Assembly (NCBI GenBank): GCA_046582185.1
Contig: JAYGEX010000001.1
Span: 1 to 64,000 of the forward strand
From: GCA-002726655 sp046582185
Lineage (GTDB): Bacteria > Pseudomonadota > Gammaproteobacteria > Pseudomonadales > Azotimanducaceae
DNA: 64,000 nucleotides
Reading direction: 5' to 3'
In this document: in pieces, positions 25,545-33,308 of the stretch
How positions within the stretch are numbered: position 1 is the first letter of the stretch
Layout of the letters: each line of letters opens with the position of its first letter
Made by a program: the position numbers and the translations under genes
Notes under the pieces: model-generated
What the model was told of the DNA's origin: nothing
The model's input: only the letters and a program-made list of their open reading frames with translations
Databases searched by the model: none

Positions 25545-27089
25545 ATGAAAAATGTCCTTTTTATCACCGCCGACCAGTGGCGCGGCGAGTGTCTATCGAC
25601 ATTAGGTCATAAAGTACAAACTCCCAATCTCGACATGCTGGCAAGTGAAGGCATACTCTTCGAAAATCACTATGCCAATGCAGTACCCTGCGGACCATCA
25701 AGGGCCTGTATTCATACCGGCATGTACCTGCAAAACCATCGATCAGGAACCAACGGAACGCCCCTCGATGCCCGACATACCAACTGGGCCCTGGAGATGA
25801 GAACCCACGGATACGACCCCGTGTTATTCGGCTATACGGACACTGCCAACGATCCCCGGCAATTTGATGCAGACGATGACATTCTGAAATCCTATGAAGG
25901 TCCACTGCCCGGCATCAATTCGAAAATCTACATGGGCACCTACCCGGATGCGTGGGCAGATTGGTTGAAGCAGCGAGGCCATGAAATTCCCGACAATACC
26001 TACGAACTGTATACCAAGAGAAAAGATGTCCCCGAGTATGAGAATGGCGGCGATGTACCCGCCCCACTTGCTATCAAGGCTAATGAGCACGATACCTGGT
26101 TTATGGTTGACCAGACGATGGACTATATTGAAGAACATATTAAAGGCGGTAGTAACGATCAGGCAGATAATTCGTGGGCCGTTCACTTATCGTTATTACG
26201 ACCTCATCCACCCTGGATCGCGCCTGAACCTTACAACAGCATGTACCCGCCATCGGAATTGGAAGACATCCTCAGACATCCTGACGTGAGCACTGAAGCG
26301 GCTGAGCATCCCTTTATGGCACATTGTCTGAGTTCACGCTATTCGAGGGCACCTGAAGACATTAAAAAACTGACCCGATTGAAAGCATCATATTACGGCC
26401 TGATGACGGAGGTTGACCACAATCTTGGACGCCTGTTCGCTTTCCTCAAGGCGTCTGGACAGTGGCAGAACACTCTTATTATTTTTACTTCGGATCACGG
26501 CGAACAAATCGGTGACCACTGGCTACTGGGAAAAATGGGCTACTTCAATGCCTCCTACCACATCCCGCTTATCATTTATGATCCCAGCGCCAAGGCAGAT
26601 AAAACACGAGGCAGGCGACTGAGCTCATTTACGGAAAATATCGACATCATGCCGACAATGCTCGACTACCTGGATATCCCGATTCCTGTGCAATGTGATG
26701 GTATGTCCCTCCTGTCATCTGTGCAATCAGGTCACTTCCCAGCTAATTGGCGGACAGAGGCGCACTGGGAATATGACTTTCGGGATGTGCCGAAGGGTGA
26801 AGTGCTGGAGCAGCAACTTGAGCTGACCCAAGATCAATGCACTCTCAATGTCATCCGCGATGGGCATTATAAGTATGTTCATTTCACTGCACTGCCGCCT
26901 CTCTTCTTTGATTTGAAGAATGACCCGAACGAGATGGTAAACCTGGCCAATGATCCAAAATATGCCCAGAAGGTATTGGCGTATTCGCAAAAGATGTTGT
27001 CCTGGCGAATGAACCACGATGAACAAACGCTAACTCACCTGGCACTAACTGACACCGGTGTTATTTCACGACCAGATGCTAGATACTAA
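25545..27089 (+). CDS. Sulfatase / phosphonate monoester hydrolase family enzyme
   Basis: 514 residues. The formylglycine motif is CGPSRACIHTG with Cys49, preceded by metal residues in ITADQWRG (D10, Q11). Later metal residues are in TSDHGEQIGDHWLLGKMGYF. The sequence fits the PMH/choline-sulfatase branch of the alkaline phosphatase superfamily. Cys49 must be oxidised by a formylglycine-generating enzyme, not encoded in the window. There is no signal peptide, so it acts in the cytoplasm. It lies 44 bases upstream of an MFS transporter that may import its substrate. Confidence 0.92.
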   Translation: MKNVLFITADQWRGECLSTLGHKVQTPNLDMLASEGILFENHYANAVPCGPSRACIHTGMYLQNHRSGTNGTPLDARHTNWALEMRTHGYDPVLFGYTDTANDPRQFDADDDILKSYEGPLPGINSKIYMGTYPDAWADWLKQRGHEIPDNTYELYTKRKDVPEYENGGDVPAPLAIKANEHDTWFMVDQTMDYIEEHIKGGSNDQADNSWAVHLSLLRPHPPWIAPEPYNSMYPPSELEDILRHPDVSTEAAEHPFMAHCLSSRYSRAPEDIKKLTRLKASYYGLMTEVDHNLGRLFAFLKASGQWQNTLIIFTSDHGEQIGDHWLLGKMGYFNASYHIPLIIYDPSAKADKTRGRRLSSFTENIDIMPTMLDYLDIPIPVQCDGMSLLSSVQSGHFPANWRTEAHWEYDFRDVPKGEVLEQQLELTQDQCTLNVIRDGHYKYVHFTALPPLFFDLKNDPNEMVNLANDPKYAQKVLAYSQKMLSWRMNHDEQTLTHLALTDTGVISRPDARY

Positions 27090-27133
27090 TTTCCACATAC
27101 ACATATTGAATTGAATCAGGAAGTATCAAATTA

Positions 27134-28441
27134 ATGTCCACAGCTGAACTATTTTCGCCGCGATATCGAAACTACGCCCTTGGCGTTCTATTCCTGGGTT
27201 ATGTGGTGAACTTCATCGATCGTTCCATTCTATCCATCCTTCTCGAACCCATCAAAAACGATCTTTTGCTTTCAGACACTCAGCTAGGCCTTTTGGGCGG
27301 CCTGGCCTTTGCCATTTTTTACACGACGATGGGCATCCCCATCGCGGCCTTAGCCGATCGTTGGAACCGTGTGAAAATCCTGGCAATATCCATAATTATC
27401 TGGAGCGCCATGACGGCAGCTTGCGGCCTGGCGAGTAACTTTGTGATGTTATTACTCGCGCGTATTGGTGTTGGCGTAGGCGAAGCAGGCGCCAGCCCTC
27501 CTTCTCACTCTCTCATCTCAGACTATTTCCCAGTGGAAACCAGAGCGACGGCACTATCAATTTATGCACTGGGCATCCCGTTCGGATCGATGGTCGGCAA
27601 CTACGTGGGCGGCTGGGGCGCCGCCGAGCTTGGATGGCGGACAACTTTCTTCCTGGTGGGTGTTCCCGGTATTTTCGTTGCGCTACTTGTTTGGTTAACA
27701 CTCAAAGAGCCCCCTCGCGGTATGTCTGAAGTAAAGATGGTTGTCATAAAAAAAGACACACCGGCACCGCGCGTAAAGGAAGTGCTGGCGTTTCTATGGG
27801 AAAGAAAATCCTTCCGGCACCTTGCCTTTGCCGCCGGTGCACACGCTTTTGTCGGATATGGCGTAGGCACATGGAATGCCCCATTCCTGATCCGCAGCCA
27901 TGAGATGCCAATTACGGAAGTGGGCTCCTGGCTCGCCCTTATTTCCGGTATCGGCGCCATTGGTACCTTTGGCGGTGGTTATATTTCAGACAAGTTATCT
28001 GACAAGACTGGCGACCGGCGCTGGTATTTATGGGTGCCACTCATCTCAACCGTCTTTATGGTTCCCTTTCAATTCACCGCCTATCTTAGCGATAGCCTCT
28101 ACGCTGTCATTCCATCATTGTTAGTGGTATCGATTCTCGGCGGCATGTATCTCGGTCCGTCATTCGCAATGACTCAAGGTCTCGTCACCTTACGTATGCG
28201 AGCAGTCGCCTCAGCGATACTGTTGTTCATATTAAACATTATAGGGATGGGCCTTGGACCGTATTTTGTCGGTATCGCCAGTGATCTGTTGTCGCCATCA
28301 TTTCAAACTGATTCCCTCAGATATGCCTTGTGCATTGCTGTGCTTGCTAACCTTTGGGCAGGAACACACTATTGGTTGGGTGCAAAAACATTGAGAGAAG
28401 ATCTGGAGAAAACGGAAGCGTTGGTTCTACAGGCTGCATAA
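27134..28441 (+). CDS. MFS transporter (spinster-like)
   Basis: 435 residues, twelve helices. The N-terminus YALGVLFLGYVVNFIDRSIL is typical of the Spns-like MFS group of proteobacteria, followed by motif A ALADRWNRVK and GEAGASPPSHSLISDYFP. Its substrate is unknown; in other genomes relatives sit in catabolic clusters. It is translated shortly after the sulfatase gene with AGGAAG as ribosome site, so the two are probably cotranscribed and the transporter may serve the sulfatase substrate or product. Confidence 0.92.
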   Translation: MSTAELFSPRYRNYALGVLFLGYVVNFIDRSILSILLEPIKNDLLLSDTQLGLLGGLAFAIFYTTMGIPIAALADRWNRVKILAISIIIWSAMTAACGLASNFVMLLLARIGVGVGEAGASPPSHSLISDYFPVETRATALSIYALGIPFGSMVGNYVGGWGAAELGWRTTFFLVGVPGIFVALLVWLTLKEPPRGMSEVKMVVIKKDTPAPRVKEVLAFLWERKSFRHLAFAAGAHAFVGYGVGTWNAPFLIRSHEMPITEVGSWLALISGIGAIGTFGGGYISDKLSDKTGDRRWYLWVPLISTVFMVPFQFTAYLSDSLYAVIPSLLVVSILGGMYLGPSFAMTQGLVTLRMRAVASAILLFILNIIGMGLGPYFVGIASDLLSPSFQTDSLRYALCIAVLANLWAGTHYWLGAKTLREDLEKTEALVLQAA

Positions 28442-28586
28442 GTAGGATTGGATATTGACTTTCAGCCTCTGGATTTACAACTCGACTGGACCACAAGGTA
28501 GTCGTTTCCGGCATTCTTGACTGTGAAGAACATTGGATACGACTTCCAAGATCGGCGAGTAATCTGTTAATCGCCTTACATCTGTC

Positions 28587-29666
28587 TTAAGCAAGTGCTT
28601 GTCTGGCTTCAGATACCAGTTGTTCCATGACCTCACTAACTGTCCTGACTTCATTGAACCAGCCAATACCCTGACCCGCCGGTGAATGAACCAGCGCCTC
28701 TACCGCGTGCTCATCAATCGCGCCTAATAAGTCACCCACCAAAATATCCTGGAATGGCATTTTCAAGGGGGCCGGTGCTTCATCAGATGACCATTCCATA
28801 CTCCATGCTGAACGAATTTGACGCAGCGTCTTGCCACTGTCTGCTCTTGATATAACCGTATCGCTGGCGCCAGCCTCCAGGAGTTTCTTCTGATTAATCG
28901 GCGACATGTGATCCTCATGTTCACTGGTGGTTAACCACGCCGTGCCTATCCATACCCCTACCGCACCCAACATAAGAGATGCCGCGATATGTCGCCCTGT
29001 TGCAACGCCGCCTGCAGCCAGAACCGGCAATCCTTCAGCGGCGTCCACTATTTGCGGGATCAAAGAGAATGTACCAATTTGCCCCGTGTGAGCGCCGGCG
29101 TCATAACCCTGGGCTACAATCAGATCTATGCCTGTTTGCATTGCGCGTTGCACATGGTGGGGACTACCCACAAGTGCACAGGTCTTCTTACCAAGCGACT
29201 TTGCCCTGTCCATGGCCCTGGGCGGAGCGCCGATACCACAGGCAAAGAGGTCAACATCTGATGCCATAATAGCGTCCAGTTGCTGATCTTCCACTTCGGT
29301 TGAACGCACAAACCTGGAGCGCATGCCCGGTTTTGTGCCCTTGGGCACTTTGTATTTCTCAATGATCTTATGCACAAAGTCGCGATGACCTTCGGGAATC
29401 TCGGCTTCTATCGCATCCCGATTGTCTTTCTCCGGCATACCGGGGGGCATGACGAGATCTATTCCAAATGGCTTGTCACCCACCGCAGCCCTGATCTTCG
29501 CCATAGCTTCTTCTATTTCTTCCGGCGTTGAGCGGGTGCCACCAAAAACGCCCAGCCCTCCTGCGTTGGTAATGCCGATAACGGCATCAACGCTATGTGC
29601 AAATCCAAATACCGGATACTTAATTCCGTATTCTTCACAGATTGATGTTTCTAATGTCTTGGGCAT
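28587..29666 (-). CDS. Nitronate monooxygenase / 2-nitropropane dioxygenase family FMN enzyme
   Basis: 359 residues. Family signatures are YPVFGFAHSVDAVIGITNAG at the N-terminus, VAQGYDAGAHTG (FMN phosphate and catalytic His) and LPVLAAGGVATGRHIAASLM. Enzymes of this TIM-barrel group oxidise alkyl nitronates or act as enoyl reductases in fatty-acid-related pathways. It starts inside the 3' end of the alpha/beta hydrolase gene (32-base overlap), the third gene of an enoyl-CoA hydratase/hydrolase operon, so the metabolic context is acyl or xenobiotic breakdown. Confidence 0.92.
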   Translation of the reverse strand: MPKTLETSICEEYGIKYPVFGFAHSVDAVIGITNAGGLGVFGGTRSTPEEIEEAMAKIRAAVGDKPFGIDLVMPPGMPEKDNRDAIEAEIPEGHRDFVHKIIEKYKVPKGTKPGMRSRFVRSTEVEDQQLDAIMASDVDLFACGIGAPPRAMDRAKSLGKKTCALVGSPHHVQRAMQTGIDLIVAQGYDAGAHTGQIGTFSLIPQIVDAAEGLPVLAAGGVATGRHIAASLMLGAVGVWIGTAWLTTSEHEDHMSPINQKKLLEAGASDTVISRADSGKTLRQIRSAWSMEWSSDEAPAPLKMPFQDILVGDLLGAIDEHAVEALVHSPAGQGIGWFNEVRTVSEVMEQLVSEARQALA

Positions 29667-30531
29667 GTCGCTCTATCCACTCCTGGCATTGAATATTAAA
29701 GAGATTGTACTGTTCGTATTGCAACCAATGGCCAGCATCAGGAATAAGATCAAATTCTACATTCTTATTAACATCAAGAAACAATGCTTTCTTCCCGGCG
29801 ACATCGGGTTGTGCTGGTTCATCGTACTCTCCATAGATGACCTTTACAGGAATGCTCAAGGCACCAATGCCATCAAGCACCAGCGTCGACTTGGCAAACT
29901 GTGGACTATTAAACCTCGACCTATTTGTATTAATGGTTTGCAGATACACTGCCATTTCATCAATATTGCGTTTATCAAAGAACATCAACCGCGCAAGATT
30001 CTCCTTGTTAGCTGCTGCTACTTCTGACGAATTCATCTCTGGCGTTCTTTTTATAAGAGGCTGCGCCAATCCGCGACGAGGTATATCGCCGATGGAAGCC
30101 GGGCCAAGAAGCATAAGTGATTTCACGCTCTTTTCGTTCAAACGAACGACTTGAGATGCGACGGCGCAGCCCCAGGAGAAGCCTACAACATGAATTTTGC
30201 CGTTGATGGTTCCCATATCAACGAGGTTTTTGAAGCCTTCACTCATCACCTTGATGGCATCTTCCGCGCGATAACCCGATGGTAAAGCTGCAGATTCTCC
30301 AAGCCCTGGCAGATCAACCGTTAAGACATGAAAGTGCTGACGAAGATAATCAATGTTTCTGAACCAATGCGTCCACGAGCCGGAACCTCCATGAATTAAC
30401 AAAACACTCTCTGCCTTATCGCGCGGGCCACGCCATCGCCTGAAAATCAGCGAGCCCTCGCTGAACCGGGTCACTATCTTCTCGGACCCGGCATCGAGCT
30501 TACGTACAGATCGTTCTAAAACAGCGCTCAT
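29635..30531 (-). CDS. Alpha/beta hydrolase
   Basis: 298 residues. The nucleophile elbow is VVGFSWGCAVASQ (Ser119); the oxyanion HGGSGSWTHW lies at 48-57; an acidic residue follows in YGEYDEPA and the catalytic His is in IPDAGHWLQYEQ. No signal peptide. The start overlaps the enoyl-CoA hydratase stop by four bases (ATGA) and its end overlaps the nitronate monooxygenase start, so three genes form a tight operon. It likely hydrolyses an ester, thioester or C-C bond of a pathway intermediate. Confidence 0.93.
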   Translation of the reverse strand: MSAVLERSVRKLDAGSEKIVTRFSEGSLIFRRWRGPRDKAESVLLIHGGSGSWTHWFRNIDYLRQHFHVLTVDLPGLGESAALPSGYRAEDAIKVMSEGFKNLVDMGTINGKIHVVGFSWGCAVASQVVRLNEKSVKSLMLLGPASIGDIPRRGLAQPLIKRTPEMNSSEVAAANKENLARLMFFDKRNIDEMAVYLQTINTNRSRFNSPQFAKSTLVLDGIGALSIPVKVIYGEYDEPAQPDVAGKKALFLDVNKNVEFDLIPDAGHWLQYEQYNLFNIQCQEWIERHAQDIRNINL

Positions 30532-31376
30532 TTATTGTTAGCGGCCTCCGCTACTTCCGCGCAGAGCTCACCCATTCTCAATTCCCCTTCCCTGGTTTGC
30601 GCCCCAAGATCCATGGCTTTTTGCATATTCGTCTGCGCGCCATCGGTTCTCATGGTTTGTTGAAACAGATAGGCTTCTTCCAGCAAGCCATCTTCAATCG
30701 GTAATTCAGCGTTGTTTACCGATTGCTTGCAAAGAGCAATGGCTTCCGCAGGCCAACCTGCGATACGCATCGCGAGACGATCAACAAATTGATTGAGTTG
30801 CTCTTCTGTCTCAAAAATTCTGTTCAGGTAACCCCATCTCTCAAGAGTCTCGGCATCTATGTCATCACTACCAAGGCAAACTTCCATCGCACGCCCTCTG
30901 CCAATTAGTCTTGGCAAATTTTGTGTACCCGATCCTCCGGGCAAGATGCCAAGCGCCACCTCCATCTGGTTAATGATCGTTTTATTCCTAATGCCGTAGC
31001 GCATGTCGCACGAGGACGCAAATTCATTGCCACCGCCGCCAGCCCGGCCTGCCATTTTCACAATAGTTGCTTTAGGCATGTTTTTAACTCTTTGGCACAT
31101 CTGGTGAAATTCGCTTAAAGACTTACCCTTTTGAGCTGGCTTATCAATGGGTGAAACAAGGAGCGTCTCAAGATCAAAGTGGGCAATGAAAAAATCGGGA
31201 TCTGCGCTCTCAAATACAACAACTCGAACTTCTTCGTCTTTCTCCACTTCCTTCGTAAACGCCACCAGATCCATATACATTTCTGGCGTCATTACATTCA
31301 CCGGTGGATTACTAATCACGGCGAATAAAACGCCAGCGTCCAGTCGGGTAGATATCGTTTGATATTCATAGGTCAT
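30528..31376 (-). CDS. Enoyl-CoA hydratase/isomerase family protein
   Basis: 282 residues, crotonase fold. The oxyanion-hole segments are FESADPDFFIAHFDLETL and KMAGRAGGGGNEFASSCDMR. The stretch IRNKTIINQMEVALGILPGG carries the position usually occupied by a catalytic Glu, and LPRLIGRGRAMEVCL follows. The substrate is not known. It is the first gene of the operon with the alpha/beta hydrolase and nitronate monooxygenase, and AAGGAG stands before its ATG. Confidence 0.92.
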   Translation of the reverse strand: MTYEYQTISTRLDAGVLFAVISNPPVNVMTPEMYMDLVAFTKEVEKDEEVRVVVFESADPDFFIAHFDLETLLVSPIDKPAQKGKSLSEFHQMCQRVKNMPKATIVKMAGRAGGGGNEFASSCDMRYGIRNKTIINQMEVALGILPGGSGTQNLPRLIGRGRAMEVCLGSDDIDAETLERWGYLNRIFETEEQLNQFVDRLAMRIAGWPAEAIALCKQSVNNAELPIEDGLLEEAYLFQQTMRTDGAQTNMQKAMDLGAQTREGELRMGELCAEVAEAANNK

Positions 31377-31565
31377 TAAATTTGCTCCTTGCTTTTCTAA
31401 TTACAATTGATGCTTTACACGATTGTTTCCTGAATCATGCCAGAATTCGGACAGGCATGGGCAGCCTTCAAACATTTCAGATAGACATTAGCGGGCTCCA
31501 TGAATATCATCGCGATTTTTCACGCCCTTTAGAGAATAACCAACCGCAAACTGCTGGCTCAATTT

Positions 31566-32411
31566 ATGAAAAACTTAACGCAACAACTACTGCTAGTTCT
31601 AATCCTTTGCCCCCTGTCTTTACAGGCTGCTGAAGGCCTGCGAATACTGTTAACCAATGACGATGGCTTTGAAGCACCAGGCATACGGGCCATGCACGAG
31701 GCATTGATCACCGCCGGCCATGATGTCTACATGATCGCTCCGGCAACCCAACAAAGCGGTGCCGCTGCCAGTGTTACCAGCGGCGGCGTGAGAATAACTG
31801 AACATAAGGACAAAATATGGGCAGTTCATGGGCGCCCTGCTGACGCTCTACGTGTCGGACTTGGCCATATCATGAAAGATAATCCACCGGATCTGGTTGT
31901 CTCTGGCGCTAATTTTGGCAATAACACTGGCGTTGATACCAATATCTCAGGCACCGTTGGCGCAGCGATTACCGCACTTCAGCTAGGCACGCCAGCCATC
32001 GCGATTTCAGTGCAGATCAAGTTTGAAGAAATTGAAGCGAGATTTCCCTCGACGGTAAAAGCTTTTCCGGATGCCGGGATTTTTCTAGTCAAATATATTT
32101 CATCACTTAAGAAATTTGATATGAACAATGTTATTAACATTAACTATCCAGCAACGAGTAAGGATAAGGTTCTGGGCGTAAAATGGGCGACCCTTTCGAA
32201 ACGCTCAGTCCTCACCATCAATTTTAATCAAAAAGAGGATGGGCGATGGTCACCAGAATATAATTTGTCTGCACCATCGGATAAAAAATCGGATGAAAAT
32301 ACCGACACAGTGTTGCTATCCAGGGGATACATCACTTTAACCTTGCTCGATGGCAATATGTCCGTAAAACCAGATCGCTCCTATCGTAAGGTGATTAAGT
32401 CATTAGAGTAA
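31566..32411 (+). CDS. surE: SurE-like 5'/3'-nucleotidase (survival protein) with signal peptide
   Basis: 281 residues. A signal peptide (KNLTQQLLLVLILCPLSLQA) precedes the SurE domain with LTNDDGFEAPGIRA (D32, D33 metal ligands), QQSGAAASVT and VVSGANFGNNTGVDTNISGT. SurE dephosphorylates nucleoside monophosphates; the housekeeping form is cytoplasmic and usually lies near pcm and rpoS. Export and the extended C-terminal part suggest a periplasmic acid phosphatase for nucleotide scavenging. It is followed after 47 bases by the pyrophosphatase gene. Confidence 0.9.
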   Translation: MKNLTQQLLLVLILCPLSLQAAEGLRILLTNDDGFEAPGIRAMHEALITAGHDVYMIAPATQQSGAAASVTSGGVRITEHKDKIWAVHGRPADALRVGLGHIMKDNPPDLVVSGANFGNNTGVDTNISGTVGAAITALQLGTPAIAISVQIKFEEIEARFPSTVKAFPDAGIFLVKYISSLKKFDMNNVININYPATSKDKVLGVKWATLSKRSVLTINFNQKEDGRWSPEYNLSAPSDKKSDENTDTVLLSRGYITLTLLDGNMSVKPDRSYRKVIKSLE

Positions 32412-32458
32412 CCGAAGCGTCGGGATAGCACTGGCAAGAATATACCTGGAGTAAAGTA

Positions 32459-32992
32459 ATGAGAATCGAGGCGATTCCAATAGGAAACAACCCACCTGAA
32501 GACATCAATGTCATTATTGAAGTGCCTGCGGGCGGGGAACCCATCAAATATGAAATGGATAAAGAATCCGGCGCGCTATTTGTCGACCGCTTCCTGTACA
32601 CACCCATGCGCTATCCGGGGAATTACGGGTTCGTACCCCACACACTATCGGAAGATGGAGACCCAATTGACGTTCTGGTAGCCAACAGTCGCGCTATTGT
32701 TCCCGGGGCAGTTATTAATTGCCGCCCCATCGGTGTATTGGTGATGAAGGATGAAGCCGGGCGGGACGAGTAGATTATCGCAATTCCAACAACAAAACTG
32801 ACCCGCAGATATGAGGATGTGAACGATTACACGGACTTACCGGAAATAACGATTCATCAGATTCAGCATTTCTTTGAGCACTATAAGGATCTGGAAGATG
32901 GCAAGTGGGTGGAACTTGAGAAGTGGGATTCGGCACCCGCGGCTAAAGTGTTAATTAATGAGGCGATAGAACGGCATTCTAATTCAGATTAG
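32459..32992 (+). pseudogene. ppa: Family I inorganic pyrophosphatase interrupted by one in-frame TAG at the catalytic Lys position
   Basis: The frame is 178 codons with a single internal TAG at 32771-32773 (codon 105) and a normal TAG at 32990-32992. Everything else is a textbook family I enzyme: IKYEMDKESGALFVDR, YPGNYGF, EDGDPIDVL, MKDEAG, then after the TAG IIAIPTTKL, HFFEHYKDLEDGKWV and a normal C-terminus. Ungapped alignment with E. coli Ppa places the TAG at Lys104, which binds phosphate in the active site. If translation stops, the product is 104 residues and inactive. The enzyme normally hydrolyses PPi and is essential unless another pyrophosphatase exists. Confidence 0.92.
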
Positions 32993-33026
32993 TTCCCTGT
33001 CTTTTAAGGCACAAAGATCGACTTTG

Positions 33027-33136
33027 GAATCCGTTGCGAATAGAGGTTTATCTTTATCTGGAATCGTAGCGCACGTCCTTGTGCACTCAAGTTTTGCATC
33101 CATGCAAAACACGTCCTGATAAAGACAAACCTCTAT
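33027..33136 (-). repeat. Nested-palindrome intergenic element, copy 1 (about 110 bp)
   Basis: Outer inverted repeats TAGAGGTTTATCTTTATC and its partner near 33117-33136 enclose a perfect inner hairpin, TTTTGCAT..ATGCAAAA (near 33092-33109), and a second small stem, GCAC..GTGC (near 33072-33084). The reverse complement matches 57837-57947 over nearly its whole length with a few substitutions. The element lies in the gap between ppa and the convergent P450 gene. No coding capacity was seen. Confidence 0.85.
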
Positions 33137-33308
33137 ACTCCACTAACCTTGTCTGATCGCTGAGCTTCTGGCAATGAGGGGCTTTCGCGAGCGCAGTTGT
33201 GGAGCGTAGGGAGGGCAGGATGCCCGAGTAGCGAAACATCTTGAATCGACTGAAGGCCATGGATGGTCACGCCCCCCTAGATTAAATCTCCATCAGAGAC
33301 ACATCGGG

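Noticed and set aside
33140..33308. Possible small RNA or ORF between the palindrome element and the P450
   Set aside because: No start with ribosome site, no stable structure seen by eye and no promoter-terminator pair.
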